Below, one piece after another: positions 26,892-36,655 of a stretch of 64,000 nt of DNA; position 1 is the first letter of the stretch, and each line of letters opens with the position of its first letter. Source of the stretch: Rhodospirillaceae bacterium (GTDB taxonomy: Bacteria > Pseudomonadota > Alphaproteobacteria > Rhodospirillales > Rhodospirillaceae). The DNA is taken from positions 186,001 through 250,000 of the forward strand of contig JAVJSV010000012.1 of assembly GCA_040219235.1 (NCBI GenBank). The letters are read 5' to 3'. The notes under the pieces were generated by a model, which saw only the letters and a list, made by a program, of their open reading frames with translations, was not told where the DNA came from and made no database searches. The position numbers and the translations under genes are program-made.

Positions 26892-28021
26892 CGCGCTTTG
26901 CCAGCGCTCTTGCAACGGGCGAGGATTGGAAAAGCGTTCTGGCGGACGCGGGTCAGCAACTCGAACACACCAGCCGAGTCAAACTGCCCCATGGGGATGG
27001 TCTCGGCATGGTCTACGTCACCGAACCGCTAGCACCCAATTTCTCTGATATCGTCACCACCCTGAAAGAACGCACCGGTGTGCCAAACTGGGTCGGCTGC
27101 GTCGGGTATGGCATTTGCAGCGCCACCGCCGAGCATCAAGATGCGCCAGCGTTATCAGCAATGATTGCCCCATGGGCGGCGGACAGCTTTCATGTCTTTG
27201 ACTCCGTCACCACGGTCGAGGACATCTCCCCCGTGCTGTCAGGGGCATGGGCAACCTCTCATGGCCCGGTGTTTGGCTTGGCCCATGGCGATCCCCGTAA
27301 CCGTCATATCGCCAGTTTGGTCGAGGCCCTGCCCGCGGCCGGCAATGGCTACTTCGTGGGCGGCCTCACCAGCTTGAATGACACGGCGACCCAGATGGCT
27401 GGCCAACCGACCGGTGGGGGTCTGTCCGGTGTTCTGTTGGCGGCGCAAATCTCTGTCATGGTCACGCACAGTCAAGGCTGCTCGCCGGTCGGGCCGCTGC
27501 ATCGCATTACCGCCGGTGAACGGTCGATCATTGCCGCGCTCGATGGCCGCCCCGCCGTGGAGGTGCTGAAAGAGGATATTGGTGAAGTTCTGGCGCGTGA
27601 TCTCAACCGCATCGGCGGATACATCCATGTTGCCATGCCGGTCACGGGCAGTGACACCGGCGACTACACGGTCCGCAATTTGGTCGGGCTCGATCCCAAT
27701 GGCGGCATGCTGGCGGTCGGCGATGATGTGGATATTGGCGATCAGATTATGTTTGTCCGGCGTGACCCGGGCACAGCGCAGCAAGATTTCACCAAACGTT
27801 TAACAGAACTGAAACATCGCATTGGCGATCGGCCCATCCGTGGCGGTGTTTTTGTGTCGTGTGTGGCGCGCGGTGCGGCCATGTTTGGCGCGGCTGGCCG
27901 CGAGGTTCAGCTGATTGGTGAAACGTTGGGCGACTTTCCGCTCACCGGTTTTTATGCCAACGGAGAATTCTGCGGCAACAGAATGTATGGTTACACTGGG
28001 GTCCTATCTGTGTTTTTATAA
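26888..28021 (+). CDS. FIST domain sensory protein
   Basis: The 377-residue protein has FIST_N (residues about 30-215; WVGCVGYGICS and GNGYFVGGLTSLND) and FIST_C (about 220-370; VRNLVGLDPNGGMLAVGDDV, ending FYANGEFCGNRMYGYTGVLS). FIST domains are predicted small-ligand sensors, often amino-acid-related, usually linked to kinases or methyl-accepting proteins. Here it stands alone, cytoplasmic, without an output domain, and is translationally coupled to tesA (ATGA). The link to esterase function is unexplained. Confidence 0.85.
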   Translation: MTRFASALATGEDWKSVLADAGQQLEHTSRVKLPHGDGLGMVYVTEPLAPNFSDIVTTLKERTGVPNWVGCVGYGICSATAEHQDAPALSAMIAPWAADSFHVFDSVTTVEDISPVLSGAWATSHGPVFGLAHGDPRNRHIASLVEALPAAGNGYFVGGLTSLNDTATQMAGQPTGGGLSGVLLAAQISVMVTHSQGCSPVGPLHRITAGERSIIAALDGRPAVEVLKEDIGEVLARDLNRIGGYIHVAMPVTGSDTGDYTVRNLVGLDPNGGMLAVGDDVDIGDQIMFVRRDPGTAQQDFTKRLTELKHRIGDRPIRGGVFVSCVARGAAMFGAAGREVQLIGETLGDFPLTGFYANGEFCGNRMYGYTGVLSVFL

Positions 28022-28096
28022 AGCTGTCGTCTCGGATGTTTTAACCCGTGCATAAAATTCTTTGCGCGGGCTGATAGGTGAGAGAGGTAAAGCACT

Positions 28097-28654
28097 ATGT
28101 TCCGCTTATTTGTGGGTCTTGCTCTGCCGGAAACCGTCCGCACCCAGTTATCTCTTCTTGCTGAAGGGCTGCCTAGTGCCCGCTGGGTGGATCCAGACAA
28201 TTATCATATGACACTCCGTTTCATCGGTGAGGTTGATCGTCATGCCGCCGCCGATATCGACAGCACCTTGCAGCGGATCGACACACCGCCTTTTGAATTT
28301 ACGCTGTCCGGTCTAGGCACCTTTGGACAAGGCCGCAAAACACGCGCCATGTTTGCCCGGGCGCAACCGTGCCCCGCCCTCACGCACCTGCAAAGCAAAG
28401 TGGAATCAGCGGTGGTGCGGGCCGGTCAACCGCCCGAGCCGCGCAAGTTCAGCCCCCATGTCACCCTGGCCCGGTTCCGTGCGGCGAATCCTGTCCGCAT
28501 TCAGTCTTTTGTGGAACACCACAGCCTGTTCTGGACGGACCCGGTCCCCGTGGATCGCATTGTCATGTTTGAAAGTCATATGGGCAAAGGCGGCTCGGTT
28601 TATGATGAGGTCGCGGCGTATCCGCTCGGCGACTCTGTCCGCATTTCCGCATAA
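28097..28654 (+). CDS. thpR: RNA 2',3'-cyclic phosphodiesterase (2'-5' RNA ligase family)
   Basis: The 185-residue 2H phosphoesterase has both HxTx motifs: HMTLRFIG at residues 37-44 and HVTLARF at 121-127. It opens RNA 2',3'-cyclic phosphates to 2'-phosphates and can act in reverse on half-tRNAs. The N-terminal FRLFVGLALPE is typical. It stands 75 bp after the FIST gene with a weak hairpin in between, so co-transcription is possible. Confidence 0.93.
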   Translation: MFRLFVGLALPETVRTQLSLLAEGLPSARWVDPDNYHMTLRFIGEVDRHAAADIDSTLQRIDTPPFEFTLSGLGTFGQGRKTRAMFARAQPCPALTHLQSKVESAVVRAGQPPEPRKFSPHVTLARFRAANPVRIQSFVEHHSLFWTDPVPVDRIVMFESHMGKGGSVYDEVAAYPLGDSVRISA

Positions 28655-28906
28655 CTGCCGCATCATCTCTGTCCCAACGGCCACCGTGCTCCTCTGCTGC
28701 GCGGTTTGGGTGGATGCCCTGAAAGGCGCGCCATTGCTCGGATTCGAGGCGGACCAGGGTGGACTCCTTCTGATTTCCCTTGACCTGACCGGTCCTGGAC
28801 GATGGTATTGATCACCACTTGATCTGTGCGCCCCGGTTTGACCCATGTGGTGCCTGCGCCAACTATAAGAGCAAGTCCGCTGCCAAATTTGCTGGAGGTT
28901 AATTCT

Positions 28907-29989
28907 ATGCGCCCCTATTTATCCCGATTTCTCTCTGTGATGAGCGGTGTCGCTCTGGTTAGCCTGATCTCTGCGCCTGGATTTGCGCAAAATATGGACC
29001 ATTCTCAAATGGATCATTCTCAAATGGATCATTCGCAGATGGACCACTCCCAAATGGATCATTCTGGCCATGAGATGAGCCAGGAGGAGTACCGCATCCT
29101 CCGCGAAAAGGTCATGCAGTACCAAACCATGAGCGATGAAGAGATCATGGGCAGCATGATGATGATGCCCCCCACCTACGAGCGCTATGTCAGCGCTGCG
29201 TCTCTTAAGGGCGATCTCGGCGTGATCGTTCTGGCCCATGGCGCAGGGGAACCAGGCGATACTTTTTTTGCGGAGTCTCTTGGTGGCTTAGCGTCAACGT
29301 ACCCGACGTCCATTGGCTTTGGTATGGCGATGATGAACGGCGATCATCTTCAAACCGCTGTTGATAATCTGGCCGAGGCGGGCGCAAAGCGCATTGTCGT
29401 CGTCCCCGCCGCCTTGTCCGCCTCCGGCTCGGTGTATGAACAATGGGCTTATTACTTTGGCGAGCGCGAAGAAGCCTCGTATCTGCCCGCACCGCGCGTC
29501 AACCAAACTGTCCCGGTCACATTGGGCGTGCCGCAATCCAGCCACCCGTTGATTACGGAGATGCTCACTGATCACGCTATGGAAGTGGTCAAAGACCCGG
29601 CCAACACGCTCGTGATTATTCTTGGGCATGGCCCTGAAAAATATGAAGACAACGTGCTTGAGTTGGCGGTGCTCGACACCCATGCAGCTCGCATGAAGGC
29701 CGCGGGCGTGTTTGCCGATGTGCGGTCTTACAATCTGCAAGACGATGCGCCTGCACGTATCCGCCAAAACAATGTCGACGTCATGCGCAGTTGGATCGAC
29801 AACGCCGCCGCCTACGGCAAAGACGTGGTTGTGGTTGGATACCTGCTGTCAACGCGCGGCGTGCAGCATAAAATTGCCTCAGACTTCGAAGGTCTGACCT
29901 ATGCCTTTAACGAGAAAGGTCTGTCGTCCAATCCAAAATTTGTGCAATGGATTGAAGCGGGCGTCACCGAATTTGCTGGCAAAATGTAA
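28907..29989 (+). CDS. Exported CbiX/sirohydrochlorin-chelatase-like protein with MDHSQ metal-binding repeat
   Basis: The 361-residue precursor has a signal peptide (residues 1-27, cleavage after GFA). Then come five tandem pentapeptides (four MDHSQ and one MDHSG, residues 30-54) followed by HEM, a Met/His cluster like those of copper-resistance proteins. The folded part resembles class II chelatases, with LGVIVLAHGAGEPGDTFF near 104-121 and a second half starting LVIILGHGPEK near 235. Cytoplasmic CbiX enzymes insert Co or Fe into tetrapyrroles; an exported one with a metal-binding leader is unusual. ATG 28907 has GGAGG upstream and begins the signal peptide. It is monocistronic. A metal-storage or chaperone role is inferred. 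Confidence 0.72.
   Translation: MRPYLSRFLSVMSGVALVSLISAPGFAQNMDHSQMDHSQMDHSQMDHSQMDHSGHEMSQEEYRILREKVMQYQTMSDEEIMGSMMMMPPTYERYVSAASLKGDLGVIVLAHGAGEPGDTFFAESLGGLASTYPTSIGFGMAMMNGDHLQTAVDNLAEAGAKRIVVVPAALSASGSVYEQWAYYFGEREEASYLPAPRVNQTVPVTLGVPQSSHPLITEMLTDHAMEVVKDPANTLVIILGHGPEKYEDNVLELAVLDTHAARMKAAGVFADVRSYNLQDDAPARIRQNNVDVMRSWIDNAAAYGKDVVVVGYLLSTRGVQHKIASDFEGLTYAFNEKGLSSNPKFVQWIEAGVTEFAGKM
28994..29068 (+). repeat. 15-bp coding tandem repeat (five MDHSQ/G units)
   Basis: Five 15-bp units of ATGGAYCAYTCNCAR type occupy exactly 75 bp inside the exported chelatase-like gene. Synonymous differences between units show that the peptide rather than the DNA is conserved. Confidence 0.93.
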
Positions 29990-30054
29990 GCAGAGTTTTT
30001 CAAAGATATCATTTCCCACAGATAGCCACAGATATATTGATCCACCTTTTGGTC

Positions 30055-30077
30055 ATTGCCCTGTTTATCAGGGCAAT
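30055..30077. other. Inverted repeat downstream of the exported chelatase-like gene
   Basis: ATTGCCCTG and CAGGGCAAT form a perfect 9-bp stem with loop TTTAT. No T-run follows on either strand, so it is at most a weak or Rho-assisted 3' end. It lies between the convergent chelatase-like and fructosamine-kinase genes. Confidence 0.5.
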
Positions 30078-30140
30078 CCATGGATCAGCGGATCACCCTG
30101 CCAGAGTGCGGAGGTCGGATGAACCACCTCACCATCAAAC

Positions 30141-31001
30141 CTAAACCCCAAATTTTTTCAACGTGCTGTCGATGGAATCCACATAGCTGCCGCCGAACAG
30201 CTTGGCATGCACCAGCAGGGGATAAAGATTGTACAGGTCACGGCGCACCTCAAAAAACTCCGGCTTGATCGGGCGGTGTTCGGCGTAGCGCGCGAAGAAC
30301 GCATCCCCAAAGGTGTTAAACAAGGTTGCGAACGCCAATTCGATTTCCGGGTCGGCATAGTAAATCGACGGGTCAACAAACCCGGCGATCTTACCCGCCG
30401 CGCACAGCACATTGCCGGTCCACAGATCACCATGAATCAAGCCGGGGGTGTCCGGCTCTTCAATCCATCTGTCCAGCTTTCCGCATAGGGTTTCAATCCG
30501 GCTCACCATCGCAGCGGGAAGCCGCCGCACCGCACGGGCTTCCTGTGCCATATGCAGCAATCGCTGTTCCGCGAAAAAGCTGATCCAGGTGGGTGTTTCC
30601 GGATTGGGTTGAGGCAAGCCGCCAATCAGGGTGTCACGCTCCAGCCCGAACGCCGTGCCCGTTATGCTGTGAAGGTGCGCCAGATGATCTGCGGCACCCT
30701 GTTCAACGGAGGCTGTAATGCCACCCGAAGTCTCAATGTATGACATCACCAATAAATCTGGTTCGCGATGCAACACTTCAGGCACAGGCAGGGCGGTTTT
30801 GGTGGCCAGATAGGCGAGCATCCAGCCTTCCAGGTCCAGTGTCGCTGCCTGACCTTTGCGGGCCGTTTTAACAACCACCCGGCGTCCATCCACTAGGTCC
30901 AGGGCCGACACATCGCCAACGCATCCCCCGGTCAGCGGCGCACTTTTTTTGACCGCGCAGTTCAGGGCTGTTCCGACGCGCACATGGAGGACCGGGCTCA
31001 T
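30141..31001 (-). CDS. Fructosamine kinase family protein (ketosamine-3-kinase type)
   Basis: The 286-residue protein of the FN3K/aminoglycoside-kinase-like fold has the catalytic HGDLWTGN followed by GFVDPSIYYADPEIELA (metal-binding Asp) and ends LLVHAKLFGGSYVDSI. Bacterial members phosphorylate ribulosamines or erythrulosamines on glycated proteins, causing their spontaneous removal. The preceding gene encodes a low-molecular-weight phosphatase, a pairing known for this repair function. The start is uncertain: ATG 31001 is used, but GTG 31043, 5 nt after the phosphatase stop, is also in frame. Confidence 0.87.
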   Translation of the reverse strand: MSPVLHVRVGTALNCAVKKSAPLTGGCVGDVSALDLVDGRRVVVKTARKGQAATLDLEGWMLAYLATKTALPVPEVLHREPDLLVMSYIETSGGITASVEQGAADHLAHLHSITGTAFGLERDTLIGGLPQPNPETPTWISFFAEQRLLHMAQEARAVRRLPAAMVSRIETLCGKLDRWIEEPDTPGLIHGDLWTGNVLCAAGKIAGFVDPSIYYADPEIELAFATLFNTFGDAFFARYAEHRPIKPEFFEVRRDLYNLYPLLVHAKLFGGSYVDSIDSTLKKFGV

Positions 31002-31048
31002 GGCTGTTGTGTCACCTGCTTGGTTTGGAACCTGTGAAAACACCTAAG

Positions 31049-31525
31049 TTAGAGAAAATCGCGCTGAATCGCCTCCAGCAATCCTTTGCTGCCGCTTTCA
31101 ATCAGATCAAGCACGTTATCAAAGCCATCTTCCTCGCCATAATAAGGGTCGGGCACGTCTTCGGTTTTCGCCCCTCGGGCATAGGACATAAACAGCTTTA
31201 CCCGTTCATAGGTGTCCCCTGGGGCCATAGCGGTGAGATGCCGGAAGTGCCCCTTATCCATGGCGACCACCACATCAAAGCGATGAAAGTCTTGCTCGGA
31301 CACCCGCCGCGCCGCCTGACCCGACATGTCATACCCACGGGCTTTTGCCGCCGCGACCGCGCGCGCGTCCGGCGGTTCCCCAATGTGGAACCCCTCGGTT
31401 CCAGCAGAATCCACGTTGATCTCTTTGGTTAGTCCCGCCGCAACCACTAAATGCCGGAATACGCCTTCGGCCGTCGGCGAACGGCAGATATTTCCGGTAC
31501 AAACAAATAAAACCCCAACCGGCAC
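31049..31525 (-). CDS. Low-molecular-weight protein-tyrosine-phosphatase family protein
   Basis: The 158-residue LMW-PTP has the P-loop VCTGNICRSPTAEG (C9, R15) near the N-terminus and the general acid loop DPYYG near residue 125. Members dephosphorylate phosphotyrosine or phosphoarginine, and some act as protein-ribulosamine-5-phosphatases. The adjacent, downstream fructosamine-kinase-family gene favours the last role, where the phosphatase makes the kinase's substrate (inference). Confidence 0.9.
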   Translation of the reverse strand: MPVGVLFVCTGNICRSPTAEGVFRHLVVAAGLTKEINVDSAGTEGFHIGEPPDARAVAAAKARGYDMSGQAARRVSEQDFHRFDVVVAMDKGHFRHLTAMAPGDTYERVKLFMSYARGAKTEDVPDPYYGEEDGFDNVLDLIESGSKGLLEAIQRDFL

Positions 31526-31645
31526 TGGCCGTCTTCCTTATTCCTATGGATCTCTATGGATCCCTGTGGTCCTTTACGCTGTCCTTTGCACTGACCTGAT
31601 CAGGGGCTAGCATAGCTCCAGTTTAGGTCCCCAGCGGCGCGCACT

Positions 31646-32380
31646 ATGCCCCAAAGCTTCACGCCCGAGAAGAATTCTAATATCGTTATCCTCACAGGAG
31701 CTGGAATCTCGCAGGAATCCGGGCTTGAGACCTTCCGCGACCCGGGGGGAATCTGGTCAAAAGTCCGCCTGGAGGACGTCGCGACTCCGCAAGCCTTCGC
31801 ACAAGACCCCGACGCCGTCCATGCCTTTTACAACATGCGCCGCGCCCGACATAAGGTCGCCACCGCCAATCCCAATGCCGCCCATATGGCCCTGGCCCGG
31901 CTGGAACACCACTGGCCAGGGCAGGTGACGGTGATCACCCAGAACGTGGATTCTCTGCACGAGGCCGGGGGCAGCCAAAACCTCATCCATATGCACGGCG
32001 TCCATTCAAAGGCCCGCTGTAATCACTGCCAGCATATCGTTGCCTGGGAAGGTGATATGTCCAGGGCGGATGTGTGCGCCGCCTGCAACAGTCCGGGCGG
32101 CCTGCGGCCCCATGTGGTGTGGTTTGGGGAAACCCCGTTGGAGCTGGATCGTATTCAGGCGGCGTTGCTGGACTGCGATCTGTTCCTCTCCATCGGCACC
32201 TCGGGCAATGTCTATCCGGCGGCGGGCTTTGTCTCGGTGGTCAAACACATTGGCCGCGCCCGCACAGTCGAGTTGAACCTGGAACCGTCGGTGGGGGCCG
32301 ATCATTTTGATGAGGGGGTGTATGGCCCCGCCACGGCAGTCGTGCCCGCCTATGTGGACGACCTGCTGGCGGTCTTATGA
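31646..32380 (+). CDS. cobB: NAD-dependent protein deacylase (sirtuin, CobB-like)
   Basis: The 244-residue sirtuin has the NAD motif GAGISQESGLETFRD (residues 18-32), TQNVDSLHEAGG near 99-110, catalytic H117 in HMHG, a zinc ribbon C125/C128 and C144/C147, and GTSGNVYPAAGFV. Y62 and R65 in FYNMRRAR match the Tyr/Arg pair that lets SIRT5/CobB-type enzymes accept succinyl-lysine. Its stop overlaps the start of the uracil-DNA-glycosylase-family gene as ATGA, so they are coupled. Confidence 0.94.
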   Translation: MPQSFTPEKNSNIVILTGAGISQESGLETFRDPGGIWSKVRLEDVATPQAFAQDPDAVHAFYNMRRARHKVATANPNAAHMALARLEHHWPGQVTVITQNVDSLHEAGGSQNLIHMHGVHSKARCNHCQHIVAWEGDMSRADVCAACNSPGGLRPHVVWFGETPLELDRIQAALLDCDLFLSIGTSGNVYPAAGFVSVVKHIGRARTVELNLEPSVGADHFDEGVYGPATAVVPAYVDDLLAVL

Positions 32381-32976
32381 GCCACGACCCCATGACGAAG
32401 CTATCTGCTCTTTTGAACGATGTGCGCGCGTGCACCCACTGTGCGGCCCATCTGCCGTTGGGGCCGCGTCCGGTGGTGCGCGTTGCGCCCTCGGCCACGC
32501 TGCTGATCATCGGTCAGGCTCCCGGCACGCGCGTCCATGACAGCGGCATCCCCTGGGACGATAAATCCGGCGATCGCCTGCGCGACTGGCTCGCCGTCGA
32601 TAAAGACACCTTTTACGATGATCGCCGCATCGCCATCATGCCCATGGGCTTCTGTTATCCGGGGGTTGATAACAAGGCCGGAAAAAAGGGCGGCGACGCC
32701 CCGCCCCGCCCTGAGTGCGCGCCCCTCTGGCACACAAAGCTGCGGGCGCATCTGCCCAACATTAAACTCACGCTGCTGATTGGCCTGTATGCCCAGGCGT
32801 ATTACCTGGGGAAACGCCGCAAGAACACGATGACGGACACGGTTAAAGCCTGGGCGGAGTATCAGGACGAGGGTTTGTTGCCGCTGCCTCATCCCAGCTG
32901 GCGCAACACCGGCTGGCTGAAAAAGAACCCCTGGTTCGAGGCCGAGGTGTTGCCGGTGCTGCGGCAAGCAGTTTAG
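32377..32976 (+). CDS. Uracil-DNA glycosylase superfamily protein
   Basis: The 199-residue protein has the superfamily motif I LLIIGQAPGTRVH (residues 43-55) and a C-terminal HPSWRN near 175-180 in the place of the HPSPL motif. A single CxxC (C19, C22) near the N-terminus is not enough for the four-Cys Fe-S cluster of family 4/5 enzymes. The branch is therefore uncharacterised to me, and uracil excision is only inferred. It is translationally coupled to the sirtuin gene. Confidence 0.8.
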   Translation: MSHDPMTKLSALLNDVRACTHCAAHLPLGPRPVVRVAPSATLLIIGQAPGTRVHDSGIPWDDKSGDRLRDWLAVDKDTFYDDRRIAIMPMGFCYPGVDNKAGKKGGDAPPRPECAPLWHTKLRAHLPNIKLTLLIGLYAQAYYLGKRRKNTMTDTVKAWAEYQDEGLLPLPHPSWRNTGWLKKNPWFEAEVLPVLRQAV

Positions 32977-33002
32977 ACAAGAATTTCGCCGGACGTCATT
33001 TT

Positions 33003-33054
33003 CCAAAACCCAAGGCCAAAACCACAAGCCAAAACCACAAGCCAAAACCAAAGG
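33003..33054 (+). repeat. Four 13-bp tandem repeats in the phhB leader
   Basis: Units CCAAAACCCAAGG, CCAAAACCACAAG (twice) and CCAAAACCAAAGG run from 33003 to 33054. The AAAGG that ends the last copy begins the Shine-Dalgarno (AAAGGGA) for ATG 33064. Confidence 0.92.
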
Positions 33055-33063
33055 GACACCGTC

Positions 33064-33354
33064 ATGGTTAAAAAATTATCACCCACCGCGCGCGCGAAAG
33101 CGTTGTCTGCGTTGTCTAACTGGACCGAAGTCGAGGGCCGTGACGCCATCCAGCGCACGTTTAAGTTTGCCGATTTCAATGCGGCCTTCGGCTTTATGAC
33201 CCGCTGTGCGCTCAAGGCGGACCAGATGGATCATCACCCCGAGTGGTTCAACGTTTACAACCGGGTCGAGGTCACGCTCACCACCCACGACGCCGATGGT
33301 CTCAGTCAGCGCGATGTGGATCTGGCGACGTTTATGGACGCCGCTGCCGGATAG
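33064..33354 (+). CDS. phhB: 4a-hydroxytetrahydrobiopterin dehydratase (pterin-4a-carbinolamine dehydratase)
   Basis: The 96-residue PCD/DCoH protein has the diagnostic block [20 protein letters not shown] near residues 56-75 with the catalytic His pair, then [15 protein letters not shown]. It recycles the carbinolamine left by pterin-dependent hydroxylases. No phenylalanine hydroxylase gene is in the window. AAAGGGA lies 7 nt before the ATG, part of a tandem repeat. Confidence 0.94.
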   Translation: MVKKLSPTARAKALSALSNWTEVEGRDAIQRTFKFADFNAAFGFMTRCALKADQMDHHPEWFNVYNRVEVTLTTHDADGLSQRDVDLATFMDAAAG

Positions 33355-33397
33355 CGGTCAGATTTTCAGGGGGGTATGCAGCGCAGCACAAAGAGAT

Positions 33398-33484
33398 CGT
33401 GCATGGGCTCGCTCCACATTCATCTAAGCCATTGAAATATATGATTTTGTGGTCTGAAAAACGGGCGTGCATGGGCTCGTTCCA
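33398..33484. repeat. Pair of 19-bp imperfect direct repeats
   Basis: CGTGCATGGGCTCGCTCCA at 33398-33416 and the same with T for C at position 15 at 33466-33484, 68 bp apart, lie between phhB and the DMT permease gene. No function recognised. Confidence 0.75.
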
Positions 33485-33508
33485 AGGTCGGCCTGGACTC
33501 GTAAAAAA

Positions 33509-33540
33509 GGGGTTGGGCCATTAAAAGGGCCCAAAACCCC
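33509..33540. terminator. Bidirectional terminator between phhB and the DMT permease gene
   Basis: GGGGTTGGGCC (33509-33519) pairs with GGCCCAAAACCCC (33528-33540) with a 2-nt bulge. It is flanked by AAAAAA on the left (a T-run for the minus-strand gene) and by GTTTTTA on the right (for the plus-strand gene). It lies between two convergent genes. Confidence 0.8.
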
Positions 33541-33545
33541 AGTTT

Positions 33546-34481
33546 TTAGCGGTTTTCTGGCGTCACAGCCGGGTCAGGCGGCGGCGGCGGCGGGGCCTGC
33601 ACACGGGCGCCCCGCATCACAATGTATAGGGTTGAGGCGACAATCACGGCGGCCCCAATGAAGGTGGCCAGGCTGGGGCGCTCGTTGAAAATCAGAAGCC
33701 CTGCCACTGTTCCCAAAATGATTTGCAGATAATCAATCGGGCTCATCAGCGTTGCCTCGCCGATGGCAAAAGCCCGGATCAGACAGTACTGCCCCAGGCT
33801 GGCACAAATGCCCAACCCCATGAGCAACATCAGGTCGCTCTGGCTTGGGGGCTGCCACACCAGCGCTGCTGGAATAGCAGAGATCACCACCGTGCCAATT
33901 GAGAAGCTCAGCATAATTGTGACCGGTGCGTCGTAGGGCACAATCAGTTTTACCGTCACCAACGCGCCTCCAACAGCCAACGCCGCCAAGAGCCCGGCCA
34001 GGATCGCCGGTTCAATCACCATGCTGCCCGGCTCCACCATGATCAGCACGCCGATGAATCCAACCGCTGTCGCCAGGCCGCGTCGCCAGCGCACAAACTC
34101 ACGCAGAAACACCGCCGCCAGAATGATCATGAACAGGGGCCGGGTGAAATTCAGGGAAATGGCGGTCGCCAGCTCTAACTGTGCTACCGCATAAAAGCCC
34201 GAGGCCATGCCGATCACGGCACAGGTGACGCGGATGAGATGCAGCCCCGGCTTTCGAATGCGCAGCGCGCCCATGCCGCTTTTCATCAGCAGCGGAATCA
34301 CCACCAGCATGCCGAACACACAGCGGAAAAAGACGATCTCAAACGTATGCAGCGTTTGTCCGGCGAGCTTGATCAACACCGCCGTCGCGGAAAAAAGCAC
34401 AACACTGCCCAGCATCCATATCGCGCCACGCAGATTATCGATGGGCAAGCTGTCACTGGAAATTATGGGAGAAGACGTCAA
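33546..34481 (-). CDS. DMT superfamily permease (EamA family)
   Basis: The 311-residue protein has two EamA repeats of five helices each; the first begins AIWMLGSVVLFSATAVLIKL and the second about residue 160. The final helix (FIGAAVIVASTLYIVMRGA) is followed by a proline-rich cytoplasmic tail (VQAPPPPPPDPAVTPENR). The family exports or imports metabolites such as amino acids and nucleotides. Substrate unknown, and the neighbours give no hint. Confidence 0.9.
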   Translation of the reverse strand: MTSSPIISSDSLPIDNLRGAIWMLGSVVLFSATAVLIKLAGQTLHTFEIVFFRCVFGMLVVIPLLMKSGMGALRIRKPGLHLIRVTCAVIGMASGFYAVAQLELATAISLNFTRPLFMIILAAVFLREFVRWRRGLATAVGFIGVLIMVEPGSMVIEPAILAGLLAALAVGGALVTVKLIVPYDAPVTIMLSFSIGTVVISAIPAALVWQPPSQSDLMLLMGLGICASLGQYCLIRAFAIGEATLMSPIDYLQIILGTVAGLLIFNERPSLATFIGAAVIVASTLYIVMRGARVQAPPPPPPDPAVTPENR

Positions 34482-34593
34482 AACATATCCAACAGGCGCA
34501 TAAGCATGCCATTACGCAAAAGTGAGGCGCAGATTGGGCTTTGCACCTGAACACCTCATACTATAGCAAAGACGCAGGATTTGTGACCGGCCT

Positions 34594-34660
34594 TATCTGC
34601 AATGAAGCCATGTCTGCAATGAAGCCATGTCTGCAATGAAGTTATGTCTGCAAGGAAACT
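34594..34660 (+). repeat. 17-bp tandem repeats spanning the acetoacetyl-CoA synthetase start
   Basis: Units of TGTCTGCAATGAAGCCA at 34594-34610 (variant start TAT), 34611-34627, 34628-34644 (ending TTA) and a decayed fourth at 34645-34660. Each junction creates an ATG, and the last unit supplies AAGGAAA before GTG 34665. Confidence 0.9.
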
Positions 34661-34664
34661 ATTC

Positions 34665-36641
<1,977 letters not shown>

Positions 36642-36655
36642 ATCGGAGACCAGGC

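Noticed and set aside
28994-29068. CRISPR-like array
   Set aside because: The repeats are contiguous 15-bp coding units without spacers.
32401-33051. 216-codon minus-strand frame opposite the glycosylase gene
   Set aside because: Fully covered by a recognised gene on the other strand and Arg/Gln-rich like other shadow frames.
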